From the NCBI GenBank assembly GCA_015501075.1, contig JADNYJ010000025.1, forward strand, positions 62,001 through 126,000: a DNA stretch of 64,000 bases. Direction: 5' to 3'. The notes under the pieces are model-generated. The model did no database searches. It was not told the origin of the DNA and was given only the letters and a program-made list of their open reading frames with translations. This document shows positions 25,747 through 38,249 of this stretch, piece after piece. Position numbers and translations under genes: made by a program. Position 1 is the stretch's first letter. Each line of letters starts with the position of its first letter. Source of the stretch: Gymnopilus junonius (taxonomy: Eukaryota > Basidiomycota > Agaricomycetes > Agaricales > Galerinaceae).

Positions 25747-26743
25747 ATGCCTGTCGAGCATTTTTGCCTGTCCTGCAAGAAATCCTTCTCTACCATTGAT
25801 GGAGTCAAGTCTCACGCTAGAGCTAAGCGGCATACACCCAACCCATTTGTCTGTGAGGAGTGTGAACTCTCGTTTGGCTCCTTGGGGGCCTTGGAGGCGG
25901 TTCGTACAAGGACTTCTTTTCCGGAGTTCATGCACCAGATTGAAATCTTTCATCGTAGCATTTGAACTCGCCTAGACATTCTGTGGACTATCCACCTGCT
26001 GCTTATTTGGACGGACTCGCTGACAGCGATAGCGATGAGGTGTCATCTTCCGATGATTCGGAAGACGACCCTTATTGTGATGGCTGTGAGCGTCAGTTCG
26101 TCGATACGACCGCCTTGAATCAGCATTTAGCCTATGCTTCTCAACACAACTGGTGCTTCGAATGCTCGCGAGACTTCAAGTCGGAGAGTGCCCTTCAGCA
26201 GGTAAATTGGACATCTACCGCTTTTCTCCCATTCTCACTTATTCGTAGCACCAAAGTTCGTTGGCCCATAAAGGACGCGACTTCAAATGTCCTTTCTGCC
26301 AAGGGATGTTCAAGAGCCCTTCTGGGATCGCCTTACACATCGAGTCGGGCTGCCATAAAGTTAACCGCCATCAAATCACTGCAGCTGTCCATAAGATGAA
26401 CATCATTCCCAACATTTCCATCAAGCGAATTACCGGCCCTGTCCAGCCGCCTACAACCTTGCGCACCTATATCGCCACCGAGGCCTCCTTCAACGGTTCC
26501 TCCTACGACTGCTATCTTTGCCAAAGAAAGTTCAAGACCCTTCTGGCCCTCAATTCGCACCTCAATTCGCCTGCGCACGATGATGAAGAGTTCAAGTGTC
26601 CAAAGTGTAAGATGGAGTTCAAGCTGATCTCCGGATTTGTTCAACATCTGGAGAGCCAGTCGTGCGGGTTGGCCAAGACGACCCAGATTGATAGTTACTT
26701 CAACGACCTAACGGACCAATTTTCTCGTCTTCTGAAATTCTAG
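25747..26743 (+). CDS. C2H2-type zinc-finger protein
   Basis: Exons 25747-25899, 25959-26201 and 26249-26743, all joined at phase 0 (introns 59 and 47 nt), 296 aa. At least six C2H2-like units are visible: FCLSCKKSF...H, FVCEECELSFGS...H, YCDGCERQFVD...H, WCFECSRDFKS...H, FKCPFCQGMFKS...H, YDCYLCQRKFKT...H and FKCPKCKMEF...H. An acidic Ser/Asp tract (DSDSDEVSSSDDSEDD) separates the second and third units. The protein is probably a nucleic-acid-binding factor. The regularly spaced fingers with aromatic-X-Cys starts resemble fungal expansions of C2H2 proteins of unknown targets. It sits between two copies of the membrane family, which may be chance. Confidence 0.85.
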
Positions 26744-26807
26744 CCAGGTGAGTTCTGGTTTGATTTTGTCGCATTCTTTCCTCATCCTGTTTAGGAGGCC
26801 GGAACAT

Positions 26808-26839
26808 GGGTGAACATCATCAACAGATGATGTTCACCC
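26808..26839. repeat. Perfect 13-bp hairpin downstream of the zinc-finger gene
   Basis: GGGTGAACATCAT and ATGATGTTCACCC are perfectly complementary around a 6-nt loop (CAACAG), about 65 bp after the zinc-finger stop codon. It may form in the 3' UTR or be a palindromic protein site. Confidence 0.6.
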
Positions 26840-27095
26840 GTTTTACAGCCTTCATCGCCAACCATTACCGAAAGTACCCCAGTGTATAATACCTGGTGCC
26901 TGGCGTCTTTAGTGTCTTGTTATTTTCGGAATAAATATATTTTGGATTCTACTTTGATAGATGAGCGGGGTGTAAATTTAGCCTTATGTGCTCAAGACGA
27001 AAGCTTATCAAAGATCAGTTGCGGCGTGCCTTGCACAGCCCAAAGCCCAGCATAGCATAGCGTATACCTGCCGCTTAGCTTCTGCCAACACCTTC

Positions 27096-28867
27096 ATGGA
27101 TCAGACAAAGCCTCACAACTTTTCTCTGCCGCCTATTAACGTTGGGAATGGGTTCGTTGAGTTAGGGGCGCTTACGACCCTTGTAGGATCTACGGTCGCT
27201 GCTGTCCTCGTCCTTGCAAATCAGGGTCCAGCAGGTATCGTCTGGGGATCCATCAGTGCTTTCGGAAGCTCTTCAGTCGTCAAAGCGTGCGCCAGCGGGG
27301 CAACTCCAGGATGGTTAAGACAAATGTTCAATCTTAGGACGTCGATTTCTGATTCAGCGCTCGGAATGGACCTACCTCTATCACCAAGCTTCAAGTTGGC
27401 GCGCACGGTGAGGAGTGGCATGGGCCATCCAATGGGCGTCTCTTGTGATGTAGAGACTTTGGCGGGCGTGAGTTCTTTATTTATCCTCAATTTAGAAAGC
27501 TTACTGTAGAATTTCAGGCCTCACCCTTGGTCAAAGACCACCACGCATGCAGTGACGTATACGCGTTCGACCATGAGACGCAATTCTTGCTCGATGGACT
27601 ACCTGCAACCCCTCCCGGAGACGCACCGAAAGTGTATACATACTACTCTTACCCCTTCTACCGCTCTCACAGCACCTTGTACCAGGTATCTTTAATTTGC
27701 TTCTCCTTGGTAAAGTATCTTGAAGTGTATTTCTTGTACCGTGGAAGTGCAGCGATGGCCATTCTGTCCGCTACTCCCTTCACGTTCTTCCTCTTCGCCG
27801 CCATTTGTCTTGAAGTCAACGAAGTGGTTTCGTCCAGGCGTCCTATGGAAATAGATGGTCAACTTGACATAGTTTCTGGGACCATACCATCAGTCAAACA
27901 ACTAGGGGGATCAAGGAAAGTCGTATTAGGCGCCACAAAGATCGCCCGAACCTCCATATGGTGGAAATTGATTTGGTCAATAGGCGCTTTGTTATACTCG
28001 GTATCGCTTATCATATCCTACGTGCTCCTTGGGCGGCAAACAACTGAGGTGGTTGTTATGTGGGGTATTTTTCAACTTGTGTGGCTAGTCCTTCGCATCT
28101 TAATTTCGCATCTCAAAGAGTTTTCCGAGCCAACGGCTGGCCGTCCCATTGTAGCAAATCAAATAGACGACCTGTCGGCGCCGATGAAATTGCGTCTCGC
28201 AAACCTGACTTTTGCTGTGGCTCTCTGTCAAGTACATTTGCATACTCGAGGCCTTTCAGCATATGCCGACGACTCTTATTCAACCTCTCAAATCGCAAGG
28301 ATGCTAACAATGCCTAATATGCGCGAGGTCTACGTCCTCCCACGTGGAAATGTTTCCACTGTCCAATTAAATGTTGCGGCAGTTATAGGAGACGTCGCTC
28401 TATCCAGCGCAGCTTGGATGCTAGGGTCAAACTTTACACCAATTGACCTTTACGACAGTTGCATCATTATTCTGAACTCCATTCTATCACAAAATCAACC
28501 CCATCGCCTAATCGCCATACCTGCAGTCCGTGTAATGACAGCCAAAACCACATTTCAAATTAGCGTCAAGGGTTCGGAAAATGCACAACCATTGTTTATA
28601 CCACGAGGTGTAGCTGGAGGATCAGAAGTCAGGGATCGGGAGTGGATGTATTGGATACCTTGCCAGTCAGGACACTGGCTGCAGTTCAAGAGTTCAAACT
28701 TGTCATCATTGGGGAAGCACATGGCAGAGGTTGTGGATGACAATCAATTAACAAGAACGTTGGAGGCTGGGAACCTGCACCTGAGCCTGAAGAATTCACT
28801 GGAGGTAATGGCCATTGTTGATATTTCACGAAAAGCTGCAAGAATTTTGCTATCCATATTAACTTAA
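27096..28867 (+). CDS. Multi-pass membrane protein, family copy 2
   Basis: Exons 27096-27467 and 27518-28867 (50-nt intron), 573 aa. It aligns with copy 1 along its whole length and shares the intron position, for example VELGALTTLVGSTVAAVLVLA, GATPGWLRQMFNLRT, and WMYWIPCQSGHWLQFKSSN near the end. The start at 27096 corresponds to MDDSEP in copy 1; an upstream in-frame ATG at about 26988 would add 36 residues that have no counterpart. No stops or shifts are visible. Function is unknown. The tandem arrangement with copy 1, separated by one unrelated gene, points to local duplication. Confidence 0.75.
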
Positions 28868-30599
28868 ATGTAATTATACAGAAAAACGTGGAAATACCAT
28901 CGACCCACAGATCTCCAGAATTCGGATGTAATTATATAAGGCCCACGGTACAAGGCATTCTACTCTGCAAAAATGTTCTTGTATGTAATTATTCTGAAAA
29001 AGTTGGGCTTGCCCAGGTCTCCTTTGGCGAATGCAGATCTGACCAGGTCCGTTTAGAAGCCTAATACTAAAGGGCTGTAAAGGAGGGTGCAAGTGATGTC
29101 AAAATTAGAACACTTTCGGTGGTATTAGTAAACGCATTGTCACGTGAAGTAAATCAACTGATTCCAAAATTCGCCCGATGCCCTTCATCCGAATCTCCCT
29201 CTCTTCCGGACGGACGCGGCTAACATCTTCACCAGCAATGTCAACTCCTACCTCAAAGTTGGCCCTCTTTATAGGAATAGTAAGTCAGTCATTTTCTCAC
29301 CAATTTTCAACATTTTAACCGAATTTGTATCGTCGACTAGGCAGCTCAGGACAACGCTCGTGACAAAACTTAAGGGCGAGGGCGTAGTTCCCTTGTCCAG
29401 ATACATTCTCGGAAGAACATCTTCTCTTCCTGGTCTGTCGTGTTCAGCCAGACCCATAATGTGCGTCTTTGAATTCGCCATGTTCTGACCACGTCATAAC
29501 ATACACCTTTTTAGTTATTGCTCTTGTTTGTGGCGACCATTCTACACCAGCTACTTCACGCATGAGTTTATATCCGTACAAAAAGCCAAGTGTTGCTTAC
29601 ATGGTAATTTCCAATGACAACATGAAGTTTCCATGATTGCCAATGCGACTTGTGTTTGTAATGGAGGATTGCACAGTCAAAGTACGTGTATGTGTGGATT
29701 TGATGTTGGATGGGAGTTGCCCAACATTAATTTAACTCTTTCAGCATCTCCTGTGCAACCTGCCCATCATTTCCTTTGGGTACGTTGTCCTTGACACCCT
29801 GGATTCTTGTCGTTAATCTCAAGTTTTCAATCAGGATAAGTGTACTCCATTATACGCCTTTTTTACACCACACGAAGCAGAGTTTGAAATGTTAGAATTT
29901 CCAGGACCAGTATACTTTCGCCCCTTCATGCCATTCTGCGGTCTAAGGTCCTGGGCATCCTCACGCCATTGTCCTGCTAGTAACTCACACGGAGTCATTT
30001 GTCCAGCTTGCTGCATAATGGCACCATTAACCTTCCCCTAGCTCAATGAACATCATAGGACATTTTACTGATCCTTCCTAGTCGTCTATTTGTTTGCTGA
30101 CGCTGTTCATCTAGTGGGAAACCTGGTTTAAGTCTGGGTTATGAGACATTTTTCGAGGCATTTTTGTATAGCTTTCACGTTCTCATGTTGTGTAAGTTGA
30201 GTGATTTTTCAAATGCAAGTTTGAAGTGGATTGGGAAGGCAGTGAAACATTCAAGTGACAAGAATATATGAAAAAGGGTATTCCAGCATCATCAATGCAT
30301 TAAGGCTTTGCAAAACTTAACAGGGTAAAGTTTGGTTTAGCTCTGTGATAGCCTTGATAGTGACACGATTTTGACTGATTTCCGTGGACCATCATCAATT
30401 TATCGCTGAGACTATTTTGGACAATTTGCCACTGAGGACGTAATGCAACATGTGCATACCAACAATGTGCCACCTAACACTCGGCTTATCTCCTCTCATA
30501 TCGCCGCCCACTTGTTCTTCGTATCTTGCCTTGCGAACCTTGGTCAGGTAGGATCTCAATTTGGTCTCGAAATTCCCGTACCTTTTGCCGCAGACCTCA
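28868..30599. other. Intergenic stretch with unconvincing short spliced frames
   Basis: About 1.7 kb. Short exon-like pieces occur (for example around 29240-29510 and 29830-30040, the latter reading LEFPGPVYFRPFMPF), with plausible splice signals, but I could not join them in phase. No family is recognised. They may be remains of a decayed gene. Confidence 0.35.
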
Positions 30600-32168
30600 A
30601 TGACACCAGAAAATACAGAACATAGAACGGAACCAAGGGGCATTCTACAACTCCACGAAGATATTCTGACAGAAATATTTCTCTGGAATGCAAACATCTT
30701 CACAGCGAAAAACTGCGTAGTGACCACGCGCTCTGCATCCCAAGTCTGTCAGAGCTGGCGGTCAATTTTACTCTGTTCGTCCTCGGTATGGGGGCGCCTT
30801 ATGGACTTGGATACTCTTAATCAAAAGAGCAATGCATGGAGGCAAGAAATTCTCAGCAGGAGCGGACAATCACTTCTATGGATTGTTGGTTCAAAGCCCT
30901 CCACTACATCTCAATCATTTCTCTTTGATTCCTTGTTGAGCCTGCACTGGGAACGGATTGAACATCTTCAGATCAGAAACATCATGAAGTATTACTTGAG
31001 CAGCAAGGCTTGGGACAACCTTCGTCGTCCAGCTCCTAACCTTCGTTCGTGTTCTCTAGAGTGGTACTCAGGTGCAGATCAGCTTTTTTCCGAATCGTCC
31101 GCACCTCTTTTTGCCGATTATGCCCCCCTCCTGTGTCATTTCTCAGTCAGTCATGTTAAGCTAGATCTTAATTCTGCATGGTTTTCAAATCTACGCCATC
31201 TCGACTTCAGGTTTCAGCTCACCACAGCAGACGTCCTGCAAACCCTTCAATCCATGGTCCATCTCGAATTTCTGGGCATATCGGGGGATGGAGAAGAACT
31301 CCTTGATGATGACCGCCCTTCACAATTACCAACTGTTGTCCTGCCGAACTTGACAGAATTACGGCTGAACCACAGTTCAGTGAACATCTGCAGTGCACTG
31401 TTGGGGCATATCCGCCCCGCCGATAACTGCAGGCTCTCATTCGAGACCTCCCTGGACCCTAAACCACATCAATCAGACCTAGACCAACTCTCGAACTCCC
31501 TCTCCTCCTTATTCCGATGCTACCTTCATTCTCAGGCCCATTCTATACCACAAATTCACCTCATGCTTCTTGACAGCCATTGCATATTTGAATGCAGCCC
31601 AGATATAGCGAAACCGTGGCATGTCGAACACTCATCTCCCAAATTCAAAATGTGTTTCTATGCCTGGTCGCACCCAATCTGGACAATTCTACCAATGCTT
31701 TCCACGTTCGACCTCTCGGCTATACAGAAGCTGCACCTTATGGTCAACACACAAACCAATGTTTTCCCATCCCAGAAGGTCCTGCACTTTATGTCATTCT
31801 TCTCAAGATTTTCTTCAGTCACTCATATTGAACTCCAAGAGGTCGAGCTCCACGCGATATATCCTTTATCCATCCTTGCTGATCGTCAACCTATTTTCCC
31901 CCGGCTACAAACACTTCATTTGGATACATTTAATACTCTTGATCATCACCACCTTCTTGATTTTTTGCGCTTTAGACGGGATATTGGCCAACCGATATCA
32001 ACAGTATTTTTTGCCTTCCTTCCTAATGACCGGGAGAAGAATCTTGGATTGAAAATTTTGGACGAAATTATTGGGCTCCGTCTCCATTGGTACCTGGATG
32101 GCAAGAAATTTGAACATATCTGTGGATCTAATATGAGCCCTAGTCCATTACAACTTCTTAGTACTTAA
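30600..32168 (+). CDS. F-box protein with degenerate LRR region
   Basis: Single long exon, 522 aa from ATG 30600. The N-terminus carries an F-box-like motif (LQLHEDILTEIFLWNA, then ASQVCQSWRSILLCSSSVWGRLMDLD), which in the family binds Skp1. The rest is a leucine-rich, WD-free scaffold (LDFRFQLTTADVLQTLQS, LPNLTELRLNHSSV) of the type seen in expanded agaricomycete F-box families that choose targets for ubiquitination. The frame could extend upstream to 30561 without an ATG. A closely related but broken copy follows at 32509. The ORF itself is intact. Confidence 0.8.
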   Translation: MTPENTEHRTEPRGILQLHEDILTEIFLWNANIFTAKNCVVTTRSASQVCQSWRSILLCSSSVWGRLMDLDTLNQKSNAWRQEILSRSGQSLLWIVGSKPSTTSQSFLFDSLLSLHWERIEHLQIRNIMKYYLSSKAWDNLRRPAPNLRSCSLEWYSGADQLFSESSAPLFADYAPLLCHFSVSHVKLDLNSAWFSNLRHLDFRFQLTTADVLQTLQSMVHLEFLGISGDGEELLDDDRPSQLPTVVLPNLTELRLNHSSVNICSALLGHIRPADNCRLSFETSLDPKPHQSDLDQLSNSLSSLFRCYLHSQAHSIPQIHLMLLDSHCIFECSPDIAKPWHVEHSSPKFKMCFYAWSHPIWTILPMLSTFDLSAIQKLHLMVNTQTNVFPSQKVLHFMSFFSRFSSVTHIELQEVELHAIYPLSILADRQPIFPRLQTLHLDTFNTLDHHHLLDFLRFRRDIGQPISTVFFAFLPNDREKNLGLKILDEIIGLRLHWYLDGKKFEHICGSNMSPSPLQLLST

Positions 32169-32508
32169 GGTGAAATGAATTTTCCTAACAGATTGACTTA
32201 CAGTACCCGTAGATTCTAGATGTAAAGACTGACAACTAAAGTGACTCTCCATCCGCGGTTTCTGGGTACACAATTTCTTTACTTAGACTTTTAAAGTATT
32301 TTCCAGAGATCGACCGTGTGCATAATCACTCAACAACTAACAAAAATAAATCGTCAGCTGGAGCCATCAGTATGGACTGACTAGGCGTGAAATTGATTGA
32401 CCTATTCCAGAAAAAATCCTCAGCAGCCTCATCGTCTGACTATTGCTGCGGCCTGCCAACGACAAGCCAACGACCACTGCCAGAACGTATCTGCCGGCTC
32501 CGAGAATT

Positions 32509-34042
32509 ATGAAACTACACGACGATATCCTCCGGGACATATTTCTCCGGAACACGAACATCTTCACAGCAAGCGACTGCCTCACAACTACGCGATTTAC
32601 TTCCCAAGTTTGTCACAACTGACGATCAATCCTACTCCATTCATCTTCGATATGGGGGCGCCTTATGGACTTGACCAATATTAATCAAAAAACTGACGCA
32701 TGGAAGGAAGAGGTTCTCAGGAGGAGCGGACATTCGCTCCTATGGATTGGTGGTTCGGAGTTCTTCACTGCCAATTCAGACTCTTCCTTGTTCTTCGATG
32801 CCCTGCTAGCCCTTCATTGGGAAAGAATTGAATACCTTCATGCGAAAAGGTCTTACCCCTCGCATAATAAAGTGTGGTATAATCTTCATTGCCCAACACC
32901 TAACCTTCGTTCCTGCTCTGTACAGTGGGATGCGTACTTGGATGAAAGTTCACTTTTTCCCGAATCATCCCCACCTCTTTTCGCCAATTTGGTCCCACTT
33001 TTACTTCATTTCTCGATCAGCTGCGTCAAGCTAGACCTGAAAGCCTCGTGGTTGGCAGATCTGCGCCATTTTGACTTTTGGTTCCAACTCACCACGATAG
33101 AGATCCTGCGGGCCCTTCAATCTATGGTCCATCTCGAATCTCTGGGCATATCATGGGAAGGAAAGAAACACCCTCGACTTGATTCGCCTTCACATTTACA
33201 AATTGCGATACTTCCAAATTTGATCAAACTACGACTGAACCACAGGTCATTGACCATCTGCAATGCACTCCTGGCGCATATCCGCCCAGCCGAAGGTTGT
33301 GTGCTCTCGTTCGACACCACCTTGGACCCTGGTCCTTCCTTACAGCAAGAATTAGAGCAACTTTCATTTGCCCTCTGCTCTTCGTTCCGTTCTTACCTCC
33401 CTGTCAAGCCCCGTTCTATTTCCCAGATTAACCTCACGATGCTGGCTAACTTTTTCACATTTCAATGCGGCCCGCCCGATGAATGGAGACCATGGGGCAC
33501 GAAACATGCACCACCAGAATTTAGATTATGTTTTCAAGCCTCTTCACACCCTACGTGGTCGGTTCTACCACTGATGTCCACGTTCGACCTCTCTGCGATA
33601 CAGAAGCTGCGCCTGGATGTCAATACGAGGCTTAATGTTTTCCCATACCGAAAATACTCGGACTTCCTGACATTTTTTCCCAGTTCTCCTCCATCACTCA
33701 TTTTGAACTTCGAGAGAGCCTGCTCCCTGCAATATATGATTTATCTATCCACGCTGGTGACCAGCACATTTTTCCTCAGCCGCACACAGTTCAGTTAGAT
33801 GCCTTCAGTTAACCTCGGCATCCTCTTCCCTTTTTTAGGCGCCATCGAAAAGACATTGGGCTGCCGATAATGACACTCATTCTTACCATCCTTCCGCGGG
33901 ATTTGGAGAGGAGGCTTGAATTGAAGGTTTTGGATGAGATGGTAGGGCTCCGTCTTCGCTGGTATAAAGACCACAAGGAATTCGAACATTCTGCGGATCT
34001 AACCCTAGTCTTTTGCAAATTCTGAGTACCTGGGGAGTTTAA
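32509..34042 (+). pseudogene. Decayed tandem duplicate of the F-box gene
   Basis: The translation follows the 30600-32168 gene almost from end to end (KLHDDILRDIFLRNT, WGRLMDLTNINQKTDAW, LPNLIKLRLNHRSLTIC). Lesions relative to the intact copy: the conserved Trp of CQSWRSIL is a stop (TGA at 32620-32622); a one-base shift at about 33685 moves the frame from LTFF to FSSITHFELRE; an in-frame TAA follows LDAFS at about 33811; and another one-base shift lies near FEHS at about 33988. Several independent breaks show that it no longer encodes a full protein. A 377-aa internal frame (32665-33798) stays open and could give a truncated product. Confidence 0.85.
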
Positions 34043-34488
34043 TCGCTTCTTCTTAGCTACATACTTCTTGTAAGCAATTGCAAATCTTTATCCTAACCGG
34101 CTAATAACCGGCAATCTTTACTGTCGCTTTTTGCAGTCCTTTTCTGGGCCCATCAGGTAAGTCATATATTATATATTACGAAGAAATACGGTATATTTGG
34201 GGGTTTTAAGCTTAAAGCTTAAAGGCTGGCATCAAGAGTATTTTGAGCTCTGGAAAATGTAACGAAAAGAAAATGAGAACTGTGAGAGTAATAGGTGGCC
34301 GCTCTCCCGACGCTGACCATGTTCAGCGATTCTCACAAACATCCAAGTAACGGTATCACAGACACGTCAAATGACTACCACCGCTATACTCCTTTCCCCT
34401 TCCTCACTGTGCGCCGCAGTGAGCAGGCACCTTTCCCTCACATTCTCTGCCCCTTGCGACTGCGGTCGCCTGAACACTGAACACTGCC
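34043..34488. other. Intergenic stretch, AT-rich
   Basis: About 450 bp between the F-box pseudogene and membrane family copy 3. It includes ATATATTATATATTACG at about 34166 and a promoter-like leader before ATG 34489. No gene is seen. Confidence 0.4.
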
Positions 34489-36621
34489 ATGAATGAATCC
34501 GAGCCCACTTCCGCCTTTAAAGCTGCTGCTTCCTTCCTCCCAACACTCAACTTTGGCAATGGTCTCATTGAAATCGCAGCCCTCACTACCCTGATAGGAT
34601 CCAGTACCGCAGGAGACCTCATCCTAGGAAACAGAGGCGCTGCCGGCCTCGTATGGGGTAGCATATCAGCTTTTGGTTCGAGCTCGGTGATTAAAGCATG
34701 TGCCAGCGCTGCTAGTCCAGGATGGCTAAGACAAATGTTGGGGTTAAGGACGCCATCATCGGATAAGGCTATGGGCATGGATTTGTTCCTTGCACCTGGG
34801 AAGAAGGTGGCGAAGAGGATGAGAGGGACGTTGGATGATCCGGGACCGCTTGGGGTCAGTTGTCTTTCGGATGACCCTGATGGCACTGTAAGTTCTCTAA
34901 ATAATGCTCAATATTTTCAGCTGACCGTTCTTTATCTTTTGTTAATGTTATAGCCTATGGAAAAGTCACCCAAAATCAAAGAACATCACACTTATCGCGA
35001 TATCTACGCATTTGACAGCACAACCTCCGTCATGCTTTCCGAACTTTCTTCTACATCTGCAGACTCTCCTCCTGTCATCCACACACATTACCACTATGCG
35101 TTCTATCGCCCGCACCATCTACGCTTCCAGATCACCGTTCTTTCCTTATCCCTCTTCAAAGCCCTAGAAATCTACACCCTCCTAACTCAAGGCGGAATTC
35201 TAGTCAGTCTCCTCTCCGGCATTCCTTTCCTATTTTCTTTCGTATCAGGCGTATGTCTGGAGGTCCACGATATCATAACTGCCCGCCGACCCGTCGAAGT
35301 CGACGGGCACCTTGATCTGGTAGCTGCGTCTCCTTTACCAACAACCAAGCGGGTCGGAGGTCCAAAGAAAGTCGTCTTGGGAGCTTCTCCAAATACACAC
35401 ACAGGCCCATGGTGGAAGTTCTTCTGGATAGTGACGGGGACCCTCCAAACGCTCACCATCGTCTTTTCCTACTTCCTATTGGGACAACAGAGGACGGAAT
35501 TTGTCTTCGTATGGGCTGGGTTCCAGCTGTTCTGGGTCATAGCCCGGATATTAATATTTAATCTGACTGAACATACGCATCCGATGTCGGATCGGCCTAT
35601 GAAGGGGAGTAGGCTTGAGAGTCTGTCGTCGTCGATGAAATTGCGAGTGGCAAATCTAGTGTTGGCCGTTGGGAATTACCAAGCCCATATGCATCCCCGG
35701 AATATAGATGCCTACCTCGACGACTCTTTCTCGACACGTCAAATTGCTAGATTGCTCGCACCTGAAAACATGAGCGAGGTTTTCCCCCTCCAACCAAGGC
35801 ACGCCCGAGCGCACTCTAACACCTCTTTGAACACTCTCGTTCCTTCCCCTTCCACCGCCTCTTTCTCCTCCTCATCCCTTTCTGTCGCCTCTGAGAAGAC
35901 CCTATCAGCCCCAGCGCCAAGAACCTCGAAAGTCAATATTCTAGCTGTGATAGGCGACACCGCGCTCTCCAGCGCTGCTTGGATGCTGGGCAACTCGAAG
36001 TTCGGACCCATGGATCTATATGACAGTTGCATCGTCGTGTTCGAAGTGACCTCCTCCCCTTTATCCTCTTCGACGACCATAAATTCCATAAACTCGGAAA
36101 AGCCGACTTCAAGGATCGTGGCGGTACCTTCTGCACGCGTGTTTTCCGCTCGCTCGCAATGGTTTGATATCATCGCGGCCAGTAATGAAGATGCCCTGGA
36201 ACCCCTCTTTATACCCAGAGGAGCAGGAAGTCAAGTCAACGCAGACGAGAAGACGTGGTTATATTGGGTCCCATGTGAGAATGGGGAATGGCTACAAATC
36301 AAGAGCACCACGTCTTTATCCGCGCCCTCAACCAGCACCTCTTCAAACTCCCTTTCCACATCGCCCTCTGCCTCAAATCCAAATTTGAGCTCAACGCCGC
36401 CCTCCAAGCCTAGCTCCCTCCCGAGATTAGGCAACACTTCTACTGCGAAAGTGTACTCTGTTCTTGGGCATCAACTCGCGGAGGTGTTGGATGATAAGCA
36501 GCTGAGCGGGCTCCTTGGAGCGGGGAAGTTAAACATATCTTTGAAGGATGCGCAGGAGGTGAGGGGCGTGGTGGATGTTTCGCGGAGGGCAAGTGAGGCG
36601 TTGATGGCTTTTTTGCGGTGA
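34489..36621 (+). CDS. Multi-pass membrane protein, family copy 3 (longer)
   Basis: Exons 34489-34887 and 34954-36621 (66-nt intron at the same place as in copies 1 and 2), 688 aa. It has the same membrane segments and core motifs (FGNGLIEIAALTTLIGSST, AVIGDTALSSAAWMLGNSKF, YDSCIVVFEV, WLYWVPCENGEWLQIKS). It is longer because of Ser/Thr/Pro-rich insertions after residue about 410 (NTSLNTLVPSPSTASFSSSS) and before the end (SAPSTSTSSNSLSTSPSASN). Its codons are more G+C-rich than those of copies 1 and 2. It is probably the oldest-diverged or ancestral copy of the local family. Function is unknown. Confidence 0.75.
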
Positions 36622-38249
36622 CGTGGTGGTGGCGGGGAAGGGACGGGGATTGGAAGGTCGCCTCTGGTCGCCTTTACTCTTCCGAGACTGTGTATGTATT
36701 CAAGATATTGGTTCGTTAGACACTGTTATTTCATATTTCATGTACCCTGTAGATACACCCCTTCTGATCTATTTGACAGATCTGTTTTTAAATTTATGTG
36801 ATATACTTCAAGTTGGATATACTTAGTACTTTTCTTGTGACTTTTCAAATATCAAAATCCTCCTAACGGCTATTCGATTTACAGGACCGATTTGTTGCAC
36901 GGTCGAGTTAATTTTGTGACTGGCACTTCCATCTGCGAAGGGGACAAAGTATATACAAATGAATACAGACGTAAAATCTGTTCTTTCATATTGATGGGGG
37001 ATATTTAAACGCGTTTTTGACTCGGACATCTCTGTAGGGACGTTGTCAATTAAATCATAATCATGAATATATACAAGACCCCGACCTCGCTCCGCTTCGG
37101 TCCAAGCATAATGAAGGGAACAAAAAGATAGACCAAAAAAAGGGAGCAAACGAATTCGCGACATCTGCTTAAGTACAGTTATTCGACTAGATTTACGGTC
37201 ACTAGTGGTAAAGCCAGTAAAGCCCGCTACGATCCGGATCTCAGGAGATCTGCGATTCCTTCGCTTCCCGATCGATTTACCCTGTACATGGACTAAGCAA
37301 TGCGAGCCCTGCCATCGCTTGCGCCGCTATTCGCCTGTGAGGTAAGTGGGCACGGGAGCAGAACAAAGGACAGTCCTGCAACCAGTCGGTATTTTGAACC
37401 AGAGATGCAATGACATTGAATAAAATTTGAAAGACGGCGTGCAAGAAAGCGCCTGAACGGTAACTAATCAACCTATAGTAAAGCAAGAAAAAAAGACAGC
37501 ATGCAAATGTGCACCTCAAGTACATTAAGGTCCTGTTTGAACTTTAAAACATCAACCGAATACCAACCGCACGATATTGGTACTATTGATTCTTGAAGTC
37601 GGAGATAAATTGAGAGAAGAACTCTCATTTGATGTATGAGCTGGCTGCCGTACAGGTGCGATGATGGCAAGGAAGTATTCTTTTGCCAAGAGATCGCACG
37701 TCAGCTCAGTGATGTTGTAAGTCGAGATGTAAATCCACTAACGATCTGCTAATGCCACACACCAACTTACTTATGGCTCTGCGAACCAGCTCGGCTCGTT
37801 CTGTAAATCCTGTAAATCCAGTGGATTTACCGTAAATCCATCACCCATAAGTTACTTATGGGACTTATGCCCGCTTTTTCGACTACTTATCTACATTGAT
37901 GCATGCTTTACACCTAAGGTCCATGTTGCTGAGTTCAGGGATCATGTGGGCAGCGCGTCAGTCACATGATGAGAACATGCTCAACAGGTGATGGCTGCTT
38001 GTCCTCCTGTAATTGACTAAAATCACTGCTCATTTGCCATTGCTCCCATTGTAAATGGTATTTCAATTTTAATTTAAAGTCTACATTGCTGGAAGTGTTA
38101 TGCCTGGGTTGGTTAGCATTAAATTTGCTTGAAATACTCCCAGAATTGCGTGAATATAATGAGTCTCAGAAGATGAGTACATGTTCAAGTTCTCCTAAAC
38201 TGAATCATAGATTACAGCTCTTCTTCATCCTCTCACATCTTTTATCTTG
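36622..38249. other. Intergenic stretch upstream of the XPG-like pseudogene
   Basis: About 1.6 kb without a recognisable gene. Around 37800-37865 there are short palindromes (CCATAAGTTACTTATGG) and repeated GTAAATCC units, which may belong to the left end of the mobile-looking block that follows. No long terminal repeat pair could be paired with the right side. Confidence 0.4.

Noticed and set aside
29643..30040. A possible three-exon gene ending LEFPGPVYFRPFMPF...
   Set aside because: The exon-like pieces read well alone, but the GT donor forces a phase that introduces a stop, so the model fails.
35739..36437. Minus-strand frames inside membrane family copy 3
   Set aside because: They are shadows of the Ser-rich plus-strand coding exon.
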